Shown here one piece after another: positions 35,337 to 47,134 of a DNA stretch of 64,000 nt (position 1 is the stretch's first letter; every line of letters begins with the position of its first letter). Made by a program: the position numbers and the translations under genes. The notes below the pieces were generated by a model that did no database searches, was not told where the DNA came from, and saw only the letters and a list, made by a program, of their open reading frames with translations. Origin of the DNA: Chloranthus sessilifolius (lineage: Eukaryota > Streptophyta > Magnoliopsida > Chloranthales > Chloranthaceae); NCBI GenBank assembly GCA_021018995.1, contig CM037593.1, positions 4,244,088 to 4,308,087 of the forward strand, given 5' to 3'.

Positions 35337-36304
35337 CTAGTTCGTCCCGAACTTGGCCTGCAGATCATCTACTATTTTCTTGTCCAGTTGGAAACCCAAG
35401 GCAAGAACATCGTCGGAGATGGGCGGGTTCGACCCGAAAACTGCTTCGGCTATGTCGATACGACCTGGATTTTGGCTACCGAACGAGGCAAAAGCTAAGG
35501 CATTGCCGCGACCCACATTTAATTGGAAGTGAATGAGACCTTGCGGGAACACGAATATCTCTCCCTTCTGAAGGGTCTTCGAAAAGAGTCTGTTATCAGA
35601 GCTAACGAAGCCGACATAGAGAGTGCCCTCAACGAGGTGCAACATCTCCGAGGCTAGTGGGTGGGTGTGTGGTTGGTTGAGACCATAACGCGCAAAGTCG
35701 ATGCGACCCATGGCGACACCGAGAGTGTTGACCCCTGGAAATTGGGTCACAAATGCTAATGTGACAGAAGATCGAAGCCTGTTTGAAGTATTCCCTGGCA
35801 CACCAAGCCCTGAGAACAAGAAATCGTCGGCATTCACTTCCCTTGGGTTCTTGCAGATTCTCCCGTTCACGAACACTACAAAAGAGAGAGAGAGAGAGAG
35901 AAGAAAGATAAAAAAAAAAATTGTTTAGATCAGGGTTTTAAATATCCTGCACCGATACATCTAGGCCGATACGTATTGGGTTAACCCCGACTTGATCGAT
36001 TCGATATAAGGTGAAATCGGCCAAATTTTGGGTCATATCAGCCATATATATATATAGGCTCATATTTATCCAATATGAACCTACCATAACACGAATAAAA
36101 TGCCCTTTAGTAGGCCAAAAAAATTATTATTTTAAATTATTTATAAAATATTTTAATATTTTAAAACAAAAGAAGTAAACATTTACCATTGGGGTTCTGG
36201 ACAGCGACACAAAAGTCCTGCAACTGACTAGGATCAGAAGCAAAACTAAGAGAGGAAGAAGTAGCTAGGACCAGAAGAACAAGTAGAAAGATTTGAACAC
36301 CCAT
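35337..36304 (-). CDS. Germin-like protein (two exons)
   Basis: A secreted cupin of the cell wall; relatives have superoxide dismutase or oxalate oxidase activity, which sequence alone does not decide. Exon 1 is 36304-36187, intron 36186-35876 (GT...AG), exon 2 35875-35337, giving 218 residues, normal for the family. Residues 1-22 are a signal peptide. Cys32 and Cys47 fit the conserved disulfide. Cupin motif 1 ([11 protein letters not shown]) supplies metal ligands His109, His111 and Glu116; motif 2 ([17 protein letters not shown]) supplies His155. An N-glycosylation site NTS is at 68. In motif 1 the usual Gly before GLN is Tyr ([10 protein letters not shown]). The intron has a GA-repeat at about 35881-35903. 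All catalytic residues are kept and no lesion is seen, so it is probably functional. This is the only intact host gene in the window. Confidence 0.95.
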
Positions 36305-36388
36305 TTTGATGCTAACACTTAGCTAGAGTCTAGAGAAGAAAAGATGCTCAATGAACAAGGTGGTGGCTTTTAATGCTTAGCAAGTTTG

Positions 36389-36398
36389 CTATATATAG
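36389..36398 (-). promoter_or_regulatory. TATA box of the germin-like gene
   Basis: CTATATATAG on the minus strand, about 85 bases before the start codon at 36304. This spacing leaves room for a leader of roughly 50-60 bases. No other promoter element was identified. Confidence 0.65.
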
Positions 36399-36399
36399 A

Positions 36400-37822
36400 G
36401 ATAAATGTAAGTGAAATATGTAGATGCATTGAATTGGTAAATGAAGCCAAGCCAATCTATCTTTGTAACGTGTTTATGAACCTAACTATTACACCCCATT
36501 AAAAAATGGATTTTGTAGTAATAATAGTAATTATTATTATTATTAGAAGCCTGTGGGCAACACGTGGGCACTCATAATACTTTTTGAATTCGGTATCAAC
36601 TAGTGCACTCATAATACTTTTTGAAAAAAAAAAAAGCATTAAAAAAAAAATCACAAAATATATATTTATAGCTTCCGTCAAAGTTTGACTGATTTCTTGA
36701 TTCGTATTTCAAGGGTCCAAAAATACATGGTGGTATTGAATTTTCAAAACTTTATTTTTTTTAAATATAATCTAAGTGGTGCACATGTACTCTATATATC
36801 ATCAATTTGGTTTTGTGTTGTCAATTAAAGATTTTTTTCAATCTTTGTGGACGTTTGAATATCTTACAAGAACAAAGGAAAGCCTTTTTCCTATTATTAT
36901 TATTATTATTAAAATTAAGATTATTAGCATCAATTTTTTTAATAATAATCCCTCGCTATCAAAATCTACCACAATTAGTTCATTTGTTACCAAAATTTAT
37001 CTTAACAGTAAGCACAATTAAAACACCTTATTTTTATGGTGTTATTATTATTATTAATATTATTTTAGTTAAGTTGAGATTAAGACTGATAAAACATTCA
37101 TGATGCACTGTCGGTATCAAAGCAATCATTTCTTCTAATTTAGATAAATGGCAAATAAGATCTACTGCTTCAAAGATACCTACTATTTAAATAATATATA
37201 AATTGCGTAAGCAGCTAACGCAGTGACTTATTCTAATTAAAGGATGCCTACCTGCCCCAATGTCAAATCATCTACAAGTGACGCTAGGTGTATAGGCCTA
37301 GCCAAGATTTTCTTCTATTAATGGTGGCTAAGAATTTTCTTTTTAGTGGTGCTAAGAAAAAAAGTTAACAATGCACACAAAAGACGAATCCAAATAAGGA
37401 TCAAAATATCGAGGATCATTTTAGTTTTGGAGGGGATCAAAATCGAAATTTACTCTAAAAATTTCAATCTCATACAAAATCTAACCGAAATTCTGATCTT
37501 AAATTATTGTTTCGCTGGAGACCGAAATCGATAATTTCAATCAAAATTTTGATCAGTTCGGCTGAAATTTTAATCCTTGATTCAGATCAAACCCCTAGCC
37601 GATCAATATTATCTAATCAAGTTCAAAAGCTACATAGAAATCATTGCCCTCAAGCTTATGATGATAATGAGCCAAGATGGTTGGCATATGTTTATGATTA
37701 TTTTACCATATATTTGGTGGCTTCGTCGGCATATGTTTATAGTTATTTTACCATATATTTGGTGGCTTATATACATAATATACATATCTGTGATATATAT
37801 TGGTTTTCTAACTAACTAATAC
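36400..37822. other. AT-rich intergenic DNA with short repeats
   Basis: No gene supported. ATT/TAT trinucleotide tracts lie at 36525-36545, 36891-36915 and 37043-37065. A 52-base tandem duplication is visible at about 37680-37770: GGCATATGTTTATGATTATT and GGCATATGTTTATAGTTATT each precede TTACCATATATTTGGTGGC. Confidence 0.6.
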
Positions 37823-38013
37823 CACTATAAAAAATAAAATTATTAGCGGCAATTAAAATCTGTCGCTGTTGACAAAAAATCTGTTGTTAATACTTTGACG
37901 CTAATAGTCTTAATAGTCATTTTATTAATAGTGTCAGGTTTTGGACAGTCAAAAATTATCCGTAATAGTCTTTTATATATATATATATATATATTTATTC
38001 TTTTTTGGTAGTG
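37823..38013. mobile_element. Small CACTA-type MITE
   Basis: Left end CACTATAAAAAATAAAA, right end TTCTTTTTTGGTAGTG, an inverted pair of the CACTA type. Just inside lies ATTAGCGGCAATT, nearly the same as in the small element at 34439, and the two may be one family. An (AT)n tract sits near the right end (37975-37993). Flanking triplets TAC and TAT agree at two of three positions. Confidence 0.62.
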
Positions 38014-39697
38014 TATGTATTATCCAATTTATAGCCCTTCCATTTTATGGAAACCAGCGAATTTAGAACATATTTTAGAATTTTTTGATGATTTACTAGA
38101 TGTGGAATAAAAAATTAATATGAAAATCTTTTTTGGTAGATGGTCGGGGAGAAACAGATCTCCATTATCTTATCTAAAGTAATCAATTGGTTTTAAGAGA
38201 TCCGAAATATTAGTGCTTCCACAGTAACCGCGTTGGTGCTTTTGGAGAAACCAAACAAAGCAACCAGCTGCTACTTTTTGTTTGATGTAACAGCTTATAA
38301 TGCAAACGACGGCTGCTTTTATTTAATTACAGCTTGTCAATAATTATAGGCAGCCACATTTGACATGCAAATGATGCCATAAATGTATTCAATGGACGGT
38401 TAAGATCGTCCAAAACTCCAGACCCATCCGTGCAAATACTTTGGATACGGATATCATGCCCTGTCATTCTTACCCTTCACAATAATAATAGAATAGTCAT
38501 AATTCACTATTCAGTAATATGTTTTAAAAGAAAAAGTCATATGTATTGGATCGATCCTTCATGAACCGATGGTCAAGTCGTATCGGTCTTCTATGAACCG
38601 ATGCATGAGTCCAATATCAATTTTGACGCTTATACATTAAAAAAGGTTATACAAAAAGCATACGTTGGTTGGTACAAATAGGGTGGATTCCTTTATACTT
38701 TTGGTTGGTTATGTGGCTCGGCCCTTAAATAGGGTGGGTTCCTTTATACTTTTGGTTGGTACAAATAGATGCACGTTTTGGCAAAGTACGGGTTTTCTAT
38801 GTTGGTTCAGTAAGAGAAAGAAGAATTTTGACTCTGAGGTTTGAGAAAGGATTTCAGCCTTTCGGGTGCTTAGTTTCTAGGTTCTACCAAAAACTATGTT
38901 TGATGTATAACTACCAAAGGTCTGGGCTCAGCCTGAACTTGGCCCAGGTAAGTTTGGATTTCGGCTTAAATAAAAAAGCTTGAGCCCGGCTTGACTTTCT
39001 ATCCGGGCCGGGTTCAGGCTTCATTTTTAACATATAAAAAAAAAGATTTGGTCGGGCCTAAATGAAAAGCTGGTGCCCGAAAATATTAGGGCTAAGCCCG
39101 GCCTAATTCTAGATCCTGGATGGGAACGAGTCTTATTTCTTATAGTAAAAAACTAATCTGACCGATCAAAAGCTCAACCCTAACCTTAGATCCCGGTCGC
39201 AACGTGAAAGTTGAGAAATGCAAGGACTTAAAGGGGACGGAGATCTGCATGTGCCTCAAAGTCAATGAGGGCAATGATTTGCACAACGTATTTCACTGTT
39301 CGGTTTTGTCAAATAGACGAGTTGCACCCATTCATAGCTCATGTTTTACTAGCGGCCTGAACAGGACGGTCTTAAGCCCGGCCTAGCCATACCCGACCCG
39401 CAATGGGCAAGGTATAAGCTAAGGTAAATAAGTCCGATATATAAATGGGCTGGCATCAAGGATCAAAATATCAGTTTTCCAATACGTATCGTCCTAGCCT
39501 CCGGGACGATACGTATCGGGTATCGTCCAATACATTCAATGTATCACTTTGATACATTCAAATTTTTTTTTTCTAAAAAATTCTCAAAAAGCATTTAAAA
39601 AATCAGAAAAATTAGATTGTACACTATCAGGTCACACCGGGCACTTGTACAACTAAAATATTTGCCTGACCCGACCCGACCAGACCCATGGACATAC
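38014..39697. repeat. Dispersed repeat copy and GC-palindromic repeats
   Basis: 38060-38500 is a copy of the dispersed repeat family also seen at 44850-46270, and holds the empty site TTTATTTAA for foldback element 2 at about 38308-38316. From 38530 to 38640 and at 39465-39550 occur CGATACGTATCGG-like palindromes. At 38930-39440 the words CCGGGCC, GCCCGGC and AAGCCCGG recur. No coding region is supported. Confidence 0.55.
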
Positions 39698-42258
39698 TGT
39701 GACAGCCCGGATTTCGGCACCCCGAAACCCGTGCCATCAGCACGATCATCTTGACCGTGCCCTTAGCTAAGCACGGAACACTGGTATATCAAGCATCAAA
39801 AGTACTATAAATGAATTTACGGAATTTAAATCTATATTAATTAACTTTCCAAAAGACAGTTCTACCCTCATGCCCCTACATGAATGGAGAACCGATCCGA
39901 ACCATCGATGATAGAAATCATCACGGATGGTTCGTCCCAAAAGAATAATCCAAAACCTTATATACATGGTTTTCACAAAATCAAGGCTTGACATACCAAG
40001 CCGTACAAAACTCTTTGTAAAATCCCTCAAAGTGGCACAGTGGAGTCCTCTAGAAGAAGTCCTCTGGAGGTGGCTCCAACTAAATCACCGGTACCAAGGT
40101 CCGATTCGGGATCGTCTCTGAAGCATGGCGATTGCTAATAGTGGACCTGCGACGTATAGTCTATAGGGTGAGCTACATCCTAGCTCAATAGGGAACAAAC
40201 ACTGTTGAACATATAAATTATAACTCACATATATTCTATGATATGTCATGCATGATGTATCTATGCAGTTGTTGATGAAACAGTTAAAAACAAACATTTC
40301 GTTTTACTGTTGATTACTTATATTTTCATTTGCTCATGAATAATGCTGAAAAGGCCTAAAGCAAAACTTAAACTTTCAACTTAAGTAATCCCCGAGCAAT
40401 ATAGCATCCAGCCCCGATGAGATACCCTTCATCGTCATCTATATAGACAGTTTTAATGTATTCCCTGGGAATACCATATAGTACCCAAGCCCCTTTCCCC
40501 TGGGGATTGGTGGCGGGGTTTCACTTGTCTCAATCAACACCCCTGGGGTGTGCTTACTATGTACGGATAAGCCTCACGCCTACGGTTTCGCTACCGTATC
40601 GTCACTTGGATATCCTGCCGTGTCAGTCGTGGATATCCCGCCACGTCGGTGGGGTAACCTATCAAACCTCAAATAACAAAAATATCGGTGCCTTACATAT
40701 AGTTATTCACCGTGTAAGTGTGCTATCTTATATCAGTTAGGCCCTATCAAACATGATTCAATCTTTGGATACATCCCTGGGATGTATCCATTTACTTGCA
40801 TCACACCTGATGCTCTTGTCTCTTTACTTCTTCATCCCCTGGGGATGGCTCATTCGTTTACTCTTATGAATATCACGCACGCACGCTTTTCACAATTCTT
40901 TAAGCAGTAAAAATGATTGAATTGAAATCTATATCACTACATACATGCTCTTGTAAAATAAAGTACATGTTCAAGGTGTTCCCTACCTCAAGTCTTCACT
41001 TGATCAATGCATCAAGGTCCCACGTGACTCCTTGTGCACTAGTCCACACGTACCACCTATGGTACCACATAACAGGTAAAACACATCGCAAAGGATGCAA
41101 TAAGGAAGGCATAAGATCCCCCAAGAATCTTAAAGTCAAACCAAAAGTCAACATAGTTTACTACAGTCGATTAATCGAATTCCAAAATCGATTAATCGAA
41201 TCTGATTCGATTAATCGATTTCCAAAATCGATTAATCGAAGGTCAATATCGATTAATCGAAGCAATTTCGATTAATCGAAATTCTCCTTTTCGCAAAGTC
41301 CATTCTCAGTTCGAACAGTCGAGTTTTCATTCGATTAATCGAATCCAATTTCGATTAATCGAAATTCTTCTTTCATAGTAGACCCTCGAGTTGAACGATT
41401 GAGTTTCAAAGATTAATGGATTCCAAATCGATTAATCGAAAACCAAAATCGATTAATCGAAATCCCATTTCGATTAGTCGATTTTTCCTCAAGTCATTTC
41501 CTTTAACCCCTGGGGTCCACTGGAGGTTCTCAGTCGATTAATCGATCCCCAAATCGATTAATCGAAATCCAAGGTCAATTAATCGAAATCAAATTCGATT
41601 AATCGAAATCGGGGTCCTCAGACCTTTCAACTTCCTGGCCAATTTCGATTAATCGAAACCCAATTTTGATTAATCGAAATTGTCAGATTCAGCCCCTTTC
41701 GAGCTATTCTTCCCAATCTTTTTCCATACTTTTTCTTCTATTTTTCTAAGCCATTATCCTATGATTTAACCCACATTTTACTGCAACTTAACCCCTATAA
41801 TCTATGCATCTTATTTACAAAAATTTTACCTTAACTAGATCTCGAGTTGATTTCAAATCAAATGGTTGGAAGGCTAGGGTTCCAGCTTTGGTTTCTAACG
41901 GATTCCTAAATCAAATCCGGCCTCTTTAATGCTTGAATCCTTCTTCCAATCACCCACAATAACTCTCTTACTCTCTCTTTCTCTCTCTTCTTTACTTCTC
42001 TCAACCACCAAAACATGAAAGTTAGGGTTCTCAACCCTTTTTATCTTATCTCTTTTCTCGGTGTGGAGCACATACACACCCATCAGTGTATGCCACTCTA
42101 CACACTCTTCTATCTCTCCACTCTTCTACACTGGTTCACGCATCACATCCGCTCACCTCACCCTAAGTTCATCAATGAACTATCTCATGGTCAAACCTAA
42201 GACCAATCGGACACGAATCCCGAGGTCATAGTTCAACGAGATTTTTCGGGCTATTACA
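39698..42258. repeat. Solo LTR with 5-bp duplication CATAC
   Basis: Begins TGTGACAGCCCGG and ends CGGGCTATTACA, so it has TG...CA ends within a longer inverted pair. It is flanked by CATAC on both sides (39693-39697 and 42259-42263), exact. There is no internal coding region. The length of 2561 bases and the TGTxACAGCCCG...CGGGCTxTTACA ends fit LTRs of Del/Tekay-type chromoviruses; the clade call is inferred. About 20 TCGATTAATCGA-type palindromes lie between 41164 and 41680. The orientation of the parent element cannot be fixed from the LTR alone. Confidence 0.82.
41164..41680. repeat. Cluster of TCGATTAATCGA palindromes
   Basis: Roughly 20 exact or one-off copies of the 12-base palindrome TCGATTAATCGA, often as TTCGATTAATCGAA, at spacings of about 16-40 bases. 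The spacers between copies are not conserved, unlike in a true satellite. The same palindrome appears singly or in pairs in every family-A LTR of this window. Confidence 0.9.
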
Positions 42259-45196
42259 CATACCCATTACTTACATGTGCACCTTCCATAGTACACGTGG
42301 CATGCCTCCCATTAAAGATAGACAATACCAACCCACGTCTCATCTTCCACCATCTTAAACCCACCCATTAAAGATAGACAATACCAACCCACGTCTCATC
42401 TTCCACCATCTTAAACCCACAATACCAACCTCCTCCCATTAAAGATAGACAATACCAACCAACGTCTCATCTTCCACCATCTTAAACCCAATAACTAACA
42501 AACAAAAAAGGTTGAACAAAATTTGTTAAACTAAGAAAGAAAAGAAAGGAGCGGGAAATGGCTCAACTAGTGGATAAGGCAGAGAACTTAGTGATAGGGA
42601 AGATAGTTCACATAGATTGGTGAAGCACGTTAGTAGAGATCTGTCACGAATCTCTATAATCATGATATCCCCGTCTGCAAGATCTCATAGAATACGTAGA
42701 ACACGCACCTTCTCTAGGTTATTCGGCGATTTGGTGGTGATCCTGCACCTTTCGGTGTCGATTCGGTGTTGATCCGGCTTCAAAACAACAACTATGTGCT
42801 CTCCGGTGAAACCACAACGACAAGAAAAGGGAACAAATGGGTTGCTGTAGAACAAAACCCGAAAAAAGAGGGTTTTAAACCCTTTTTGTGCTTTAAATTT
42901 GAAGAGAGGGCCCACACACAAAATTCAAATTATCGGATGATAATTTGAAATTATCGGACGATAATTTGAATGTATCGTCAGATACGGGCGATAAATTGTC
43001 CATATCGGACGATAATTACTATATTATTAAGGGGGTACGATTCAAGGGTATTGTATTGTACGGCCGAGGTCCAAAACCGATACGTATCGGTATCAGACGA
43101 TATTTTAACCCATGGCTGACATGGCCTAGCACAATTAGTGAGTCAAGCGGGGTACGGGCTAGCTCCAAAGGCCCAATTAAAAATAGGCCCATTTAAGTCC
43201 TACCCAAACCCGGACTTAATAGATCAAATGAGTTCTTTTATATAAAAATTTATGGGCCAGCCTACAAAGAGCCCGATGTGAGCTAAGGAAATTCATAATG
43301 AGCTGGCCCAGCCCGAACTAATTAGTAATCATGGGCCGGGGTCGGATATCAGCTTTCTCCAAGAGACTCGATTATAAAGTCACCTGGCACACATTACGCT
43401 CAAACACGATTTTAGGGCCACATTTTTTAGATCTATGTCATATGAAATTGAAAATTGATCATCTGATGGTACATTCATAGCCTCAAATTAAATCCTTCGC
43501 GTGAAAGATTGTAGCGAAACATGATCAACATCGTTTGATTTAAAACAATCAATAATTTTTAGAATGAAATTTTCTAATGGGCCCTTTTCAAGATTTCGTG
43601 ACATATTTAAAGGTAACCTGATACAATTTTATCACACTTCTGGCTCCACCAAATGTGAAAGATGATAAATTCAACGTATAAGGTTTTAGCATTGTAGCTA
43701 ATAAATATGATATATATTGGACAGTTACCCGATTTTTTAAATGTGAAAAAGAGATGATCCCATGTCATGTTGTTATTAAATAATATAAAAAATTAAATTT
43801 GAAATGACAAATGATATAATACCAGTCACACCACACAGTACAAAAACGCAGCCAGCCATTTCCTTTCAATCGGATACCTCTATTTGCGCCCACCTCGGAG
43901 ACTCCATGAAAACCGTTGATTACATCATATCAGATGATGGAGGTCAATTTTCACAAAGATCTTCTAGACAATAGATCCTGAGATCATAGTGTATCTATCA
44001 AACGGTAAGTTACGGATTACACATATCACAAATCTCAAAAATTGGCTTTAAAATCATGTTTAATCATGATGTATGTCACGTGATCAAGGGCACTATTTTT
44101 TGGGGATTTATGACACATTTAATCAAATACTGACCGTCCAATGTGTTTCCCAAGATCCTAAGATCTATTGTGTGAAAGATATAAGTGAAATATGACTTTT
44201 ATCATCCGATCCAACACAATCAATGATGTTAAAGGAGCTTGGGATGTGAGCACTTTCAGTAAATTGATAGGCGTGCAAAGAGTTTCCATTTCCTTTCACT
44301 TTGATTGTGTTTTGGCAGTTGGCTGGGACTTTGCGACACTATTAGTCATTAGGACCGTTACAGTAAAAGCCGAAAAAATCGACTTATAATAAATTGTGAA
44401 TCTAATTTTAAATTTCATCTGCCAAGTCAATATGTATATATCGATATTGGCCGATTATTTATACCTTAAATGTCAATATGGTAGGTTATATATTGAACTG
44501 AGAGGGCTCATAAATCATATTGATCAGGGGATCTGAATTGTCCAATTTTCAAAACGCACATAAGGCATCACACTCGTTCAATATGGTAGCTCGCGTGAAA
44601 ACAACAGAACTTTTGGTCTCTCTTGACATGTTTTTAGTGGTAGAGTTGCTAATCTTCTGTTCTCTATTATATTTTGAGGGCGTGGGAGCCTCGAAATTAA
44701 ATATTGGCTGATACTGATATGTATGGGTAATATCTATCGGTTTCTTGCTAACCGATACGTATTGGCCCCAATACGTGTATTTTTTATGAGAAACAAGTGA
44801 ATTCAAAACGTCTTTGATGATTGACAACTTGATCTAAGGCGCCGGTTCAATAGGGTGTCACAAATTTTAAAAAAATGAATTTTAAATTCTTTGGCAAACC
44901 ATGACACACTCAAACAGATTTTAGTGTTATATTTTGAGAATCTGTGGCATGTGGAATCAAAATTATACCGTTTGATAGGTGAGATATGATTTCAAGATCC
45001 TTCTGGTAGAATATTTGGGCGAAACACAATTTCCATCATCATATATAAAGTAATCAACGGGTATTAAGAGGTCCAAAATATTGGTGCTTTCACAATAAAC
45101 GTGTTGGTGCGTTTAGAGAAACCAAAACACAGCCACTGGGGGCTGCTTTTTGTTTGACGTAACAGCTTATCAAAGCAAATGGATGCTTTTATTTAA
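42259..45196. repeat. Intergenic DNA: tandem repeat and dispersed repeats
   Basis: A ~56-base unit (CCCATTAAAGATAGACAATA ... CATCTTAAACCCA) occurs three times at about 42308-42490, the last two separated by a short spacer. 42920-43100 has TCGGACGATAATTTGAA-like and GATACGTATCGG repeats. 43040-43350 has GGCCCA/GGGCC words. 43380-43620 and 43900-44240 are diverged copies of the dispersed repeat family with AAATGATCTCCATC-like text. No gene is supported in this stretch. Confidence 0.55.
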
Positions 45197-46182
45197 AGGA
45201 AATTTATCATATCGACCCTCTCAGATATACTTTTTACGTCAAAGGCCCTATATTATCACCTTTATCCAAACCGACTCCCTAAGAGCATAGCCGATCCTAA
45301 GGAGAGTAATATGTCCAAATTATCCCTTTCTTTAACGCACAAAAATATCATCTTCTTCCTCATTTTAATTTGCTACAGTTTTTAAAAGTCATAGCGAATG
45401 TGACGGCATCTTCTCCTCAATCCAATCTACTCCGATCTGTTATTTGGATCGACTCAGATATATTTTTTTTGTTAGAGACTGTAACAGATCAAAATAAAAA
45501 AGAAGAGGATACACCTATGTAATTTAAAATTTTAAATATTTACATATTTCTATATTTACGCGATGTGAAACGAGATCTATACCGTTTGATTTGAAGACTA
45601 TAATATAAAATCGATAGTGCCAAAGATAGATATGAAAAAAATGTAATATCGACTCTACACACAATCGATATCGACTTTGTACACAGTCGGTACCGACCAT
45701 TTTAAGAGTCATCAACGACTTTGTATACGGTCGCTATCGACTTTGTACAGAGTCGATGATGACTCTTAAAATGGTCGGTACCGACTGTATTAAGAGTCGC
45801 CAGCGATTATTTTAAGAGTCGCCAGCGATTATTTTAAGAGTCGCCATCGATTGTTAAATTATTATTATTATTTTAATTTTTTTATTTTAAAGAGGCGATA
45901 TCGCTTTCTTTTCGTGTCTATCTTTGGCGCTATCTATTTTATCATGTGACCTTTAAATCAGACGACATAAATTCAGTTTCACATCGCATAAATATAAAAA
46001 AATATAAATATTTAAAATTTTAAATCATGTAGAATGAAAAAAAGTGTAAGAAGGGGTATATTGGACTTTTTGTGCTAGCTGAATATGACTTAGCTAAAAG
46101 TTGGTCGGTTTGAATAAAAGTGAAAATACAAGGCCTCTGATATAAAAGGTGTATCTGACAGGGTCGATCAAGCAAATTTCCC
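45197..46182. mobile_element. Foldback DNA element 2 (Mutator-like MITE)
   Basis: Same family as the element at 33074: ends AGGAAATTTATCATATCGACC and GGTCGATCAAGCAAATTTCCC (inverted, imperfect), inverted arms of about 300-400 bases and a spacer between. TTTATTTAA is duplicated exactly at 45188-45196 and 46183-46191. The related site without the insertion is at about 38308-38316 in the other copy of the host repeat. The centre (45640-45860) carries a local array of GAGTCG/CGACTC units. It has no coding capacity. Confidence 0.88.
45640..45860. repeat. GAGTCG/CGACTC array inside foldback element 2
   Basis: Units of the form TTTTAAGAGTCGCCAGCGAT and TATCGACTTTGTACA recur in both orientations, including GGTCGGTACCGAC twice. 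The array is absent from the sister element at 33074, so it is private to this copy. It would add secondary structure to any transcript. Confidence 0.75.
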
Positions 46183-46191
46183 TTTATTTAA

Positions 46192-47134
46192 TGATGCAAT
46201 AAATGTATTCAATGGACGTTTAGGATCGCCCAGAACTCCAGTTCCATCTAGCATACGGACACCAATGTTTTAAAAAAAGGTCGATATGTATCGGTATCGG
46301 CCGAGTCGTATCGGTCTTCTATGAACTGATACCCAAGTCGGATACCCATTATGACACCTTGGCGGAGGCTCCCTCCCTATGAGTTGCTATAAGGTATCCA
46401 ACCCAATAACCGCCCACGGTGTGCAGGTAAAACTCCTTTCATAATGATCAATCCTCATGAGGTACATGGCAATTTAAGGGCCCACAAAAATTATTGCACT
46501 GATTTGCTTGCTTACTAATATTTGTGCACCGCCCAAAGCTTTAAGATTTTGTAGGAGGGAGATTGACCCATGCACCTCCCTTGGTGTATGTGTTACAAAC
46601 TAATACACATGGTGTAAGGAGAGAGATATGTATCATTAGAAATGTATCGGTTTCAGACCAGACCAGGTCAATACATTGAATGTATCGACCCACATATTTT
46701 GGTATTTTTGTATATATCGGCTGATAGATACCAATGTATCTTTTGGAACCGATACGCATCAGAGGATATGTATCGATTTCGGTGTTGGGCGATACGTACT
46801 GGAAAACCGACATTTTAATCCGATGTCGCTCAATCATGGCAACTTGATACCTAGGTATGATACCTTACAGCATAGTGACAAACATCGCCGACTTCTTCAA
46901 AAAATCTGCGATAGTCTTCAATTTTAAATATTTCGATACATTGGTGGTTAGTCGGTCAAATTGTTGAATCGACGCTATGTCGGCGATGAATCGGCGAGTC
47001 GGCAATTTGGCCTACTAACCGCTTTCTTAAAAAAAAAAAAGACGACTACGATTTTCTATTTGTTTTATGCCCCCAAACACCATTCGATGCGCATGTGCTC
47101 TTCGCAAGAGGTTCGCACCCGTGTAAACAAACAG
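46192..47134. repeat. GATACGTATCGG-type dispersed repeats, no gene
   Basis: The host repeat of foldback element 2 ends near 46270. From 46275 to 46350 and 46640 to 46990 the words ATCGG, GATACG, CCGATAC and GTATCGG recur, often as local palindromes. No coding region is supported. Confidence 0.55.

Noticed and set aside
35309-35536. Plus-strand open frames over the germin-like gene
   Set aside because: They are antisense to a well-supported cupin exon and resemble no protein family.
41164-41680. CRISPR-like array of palindromic repeats
   Set aside because: Spacing is irregular, spacers are variable in length, repeats are only 12 bases and this is plant nuclear DNA inside an LTR.
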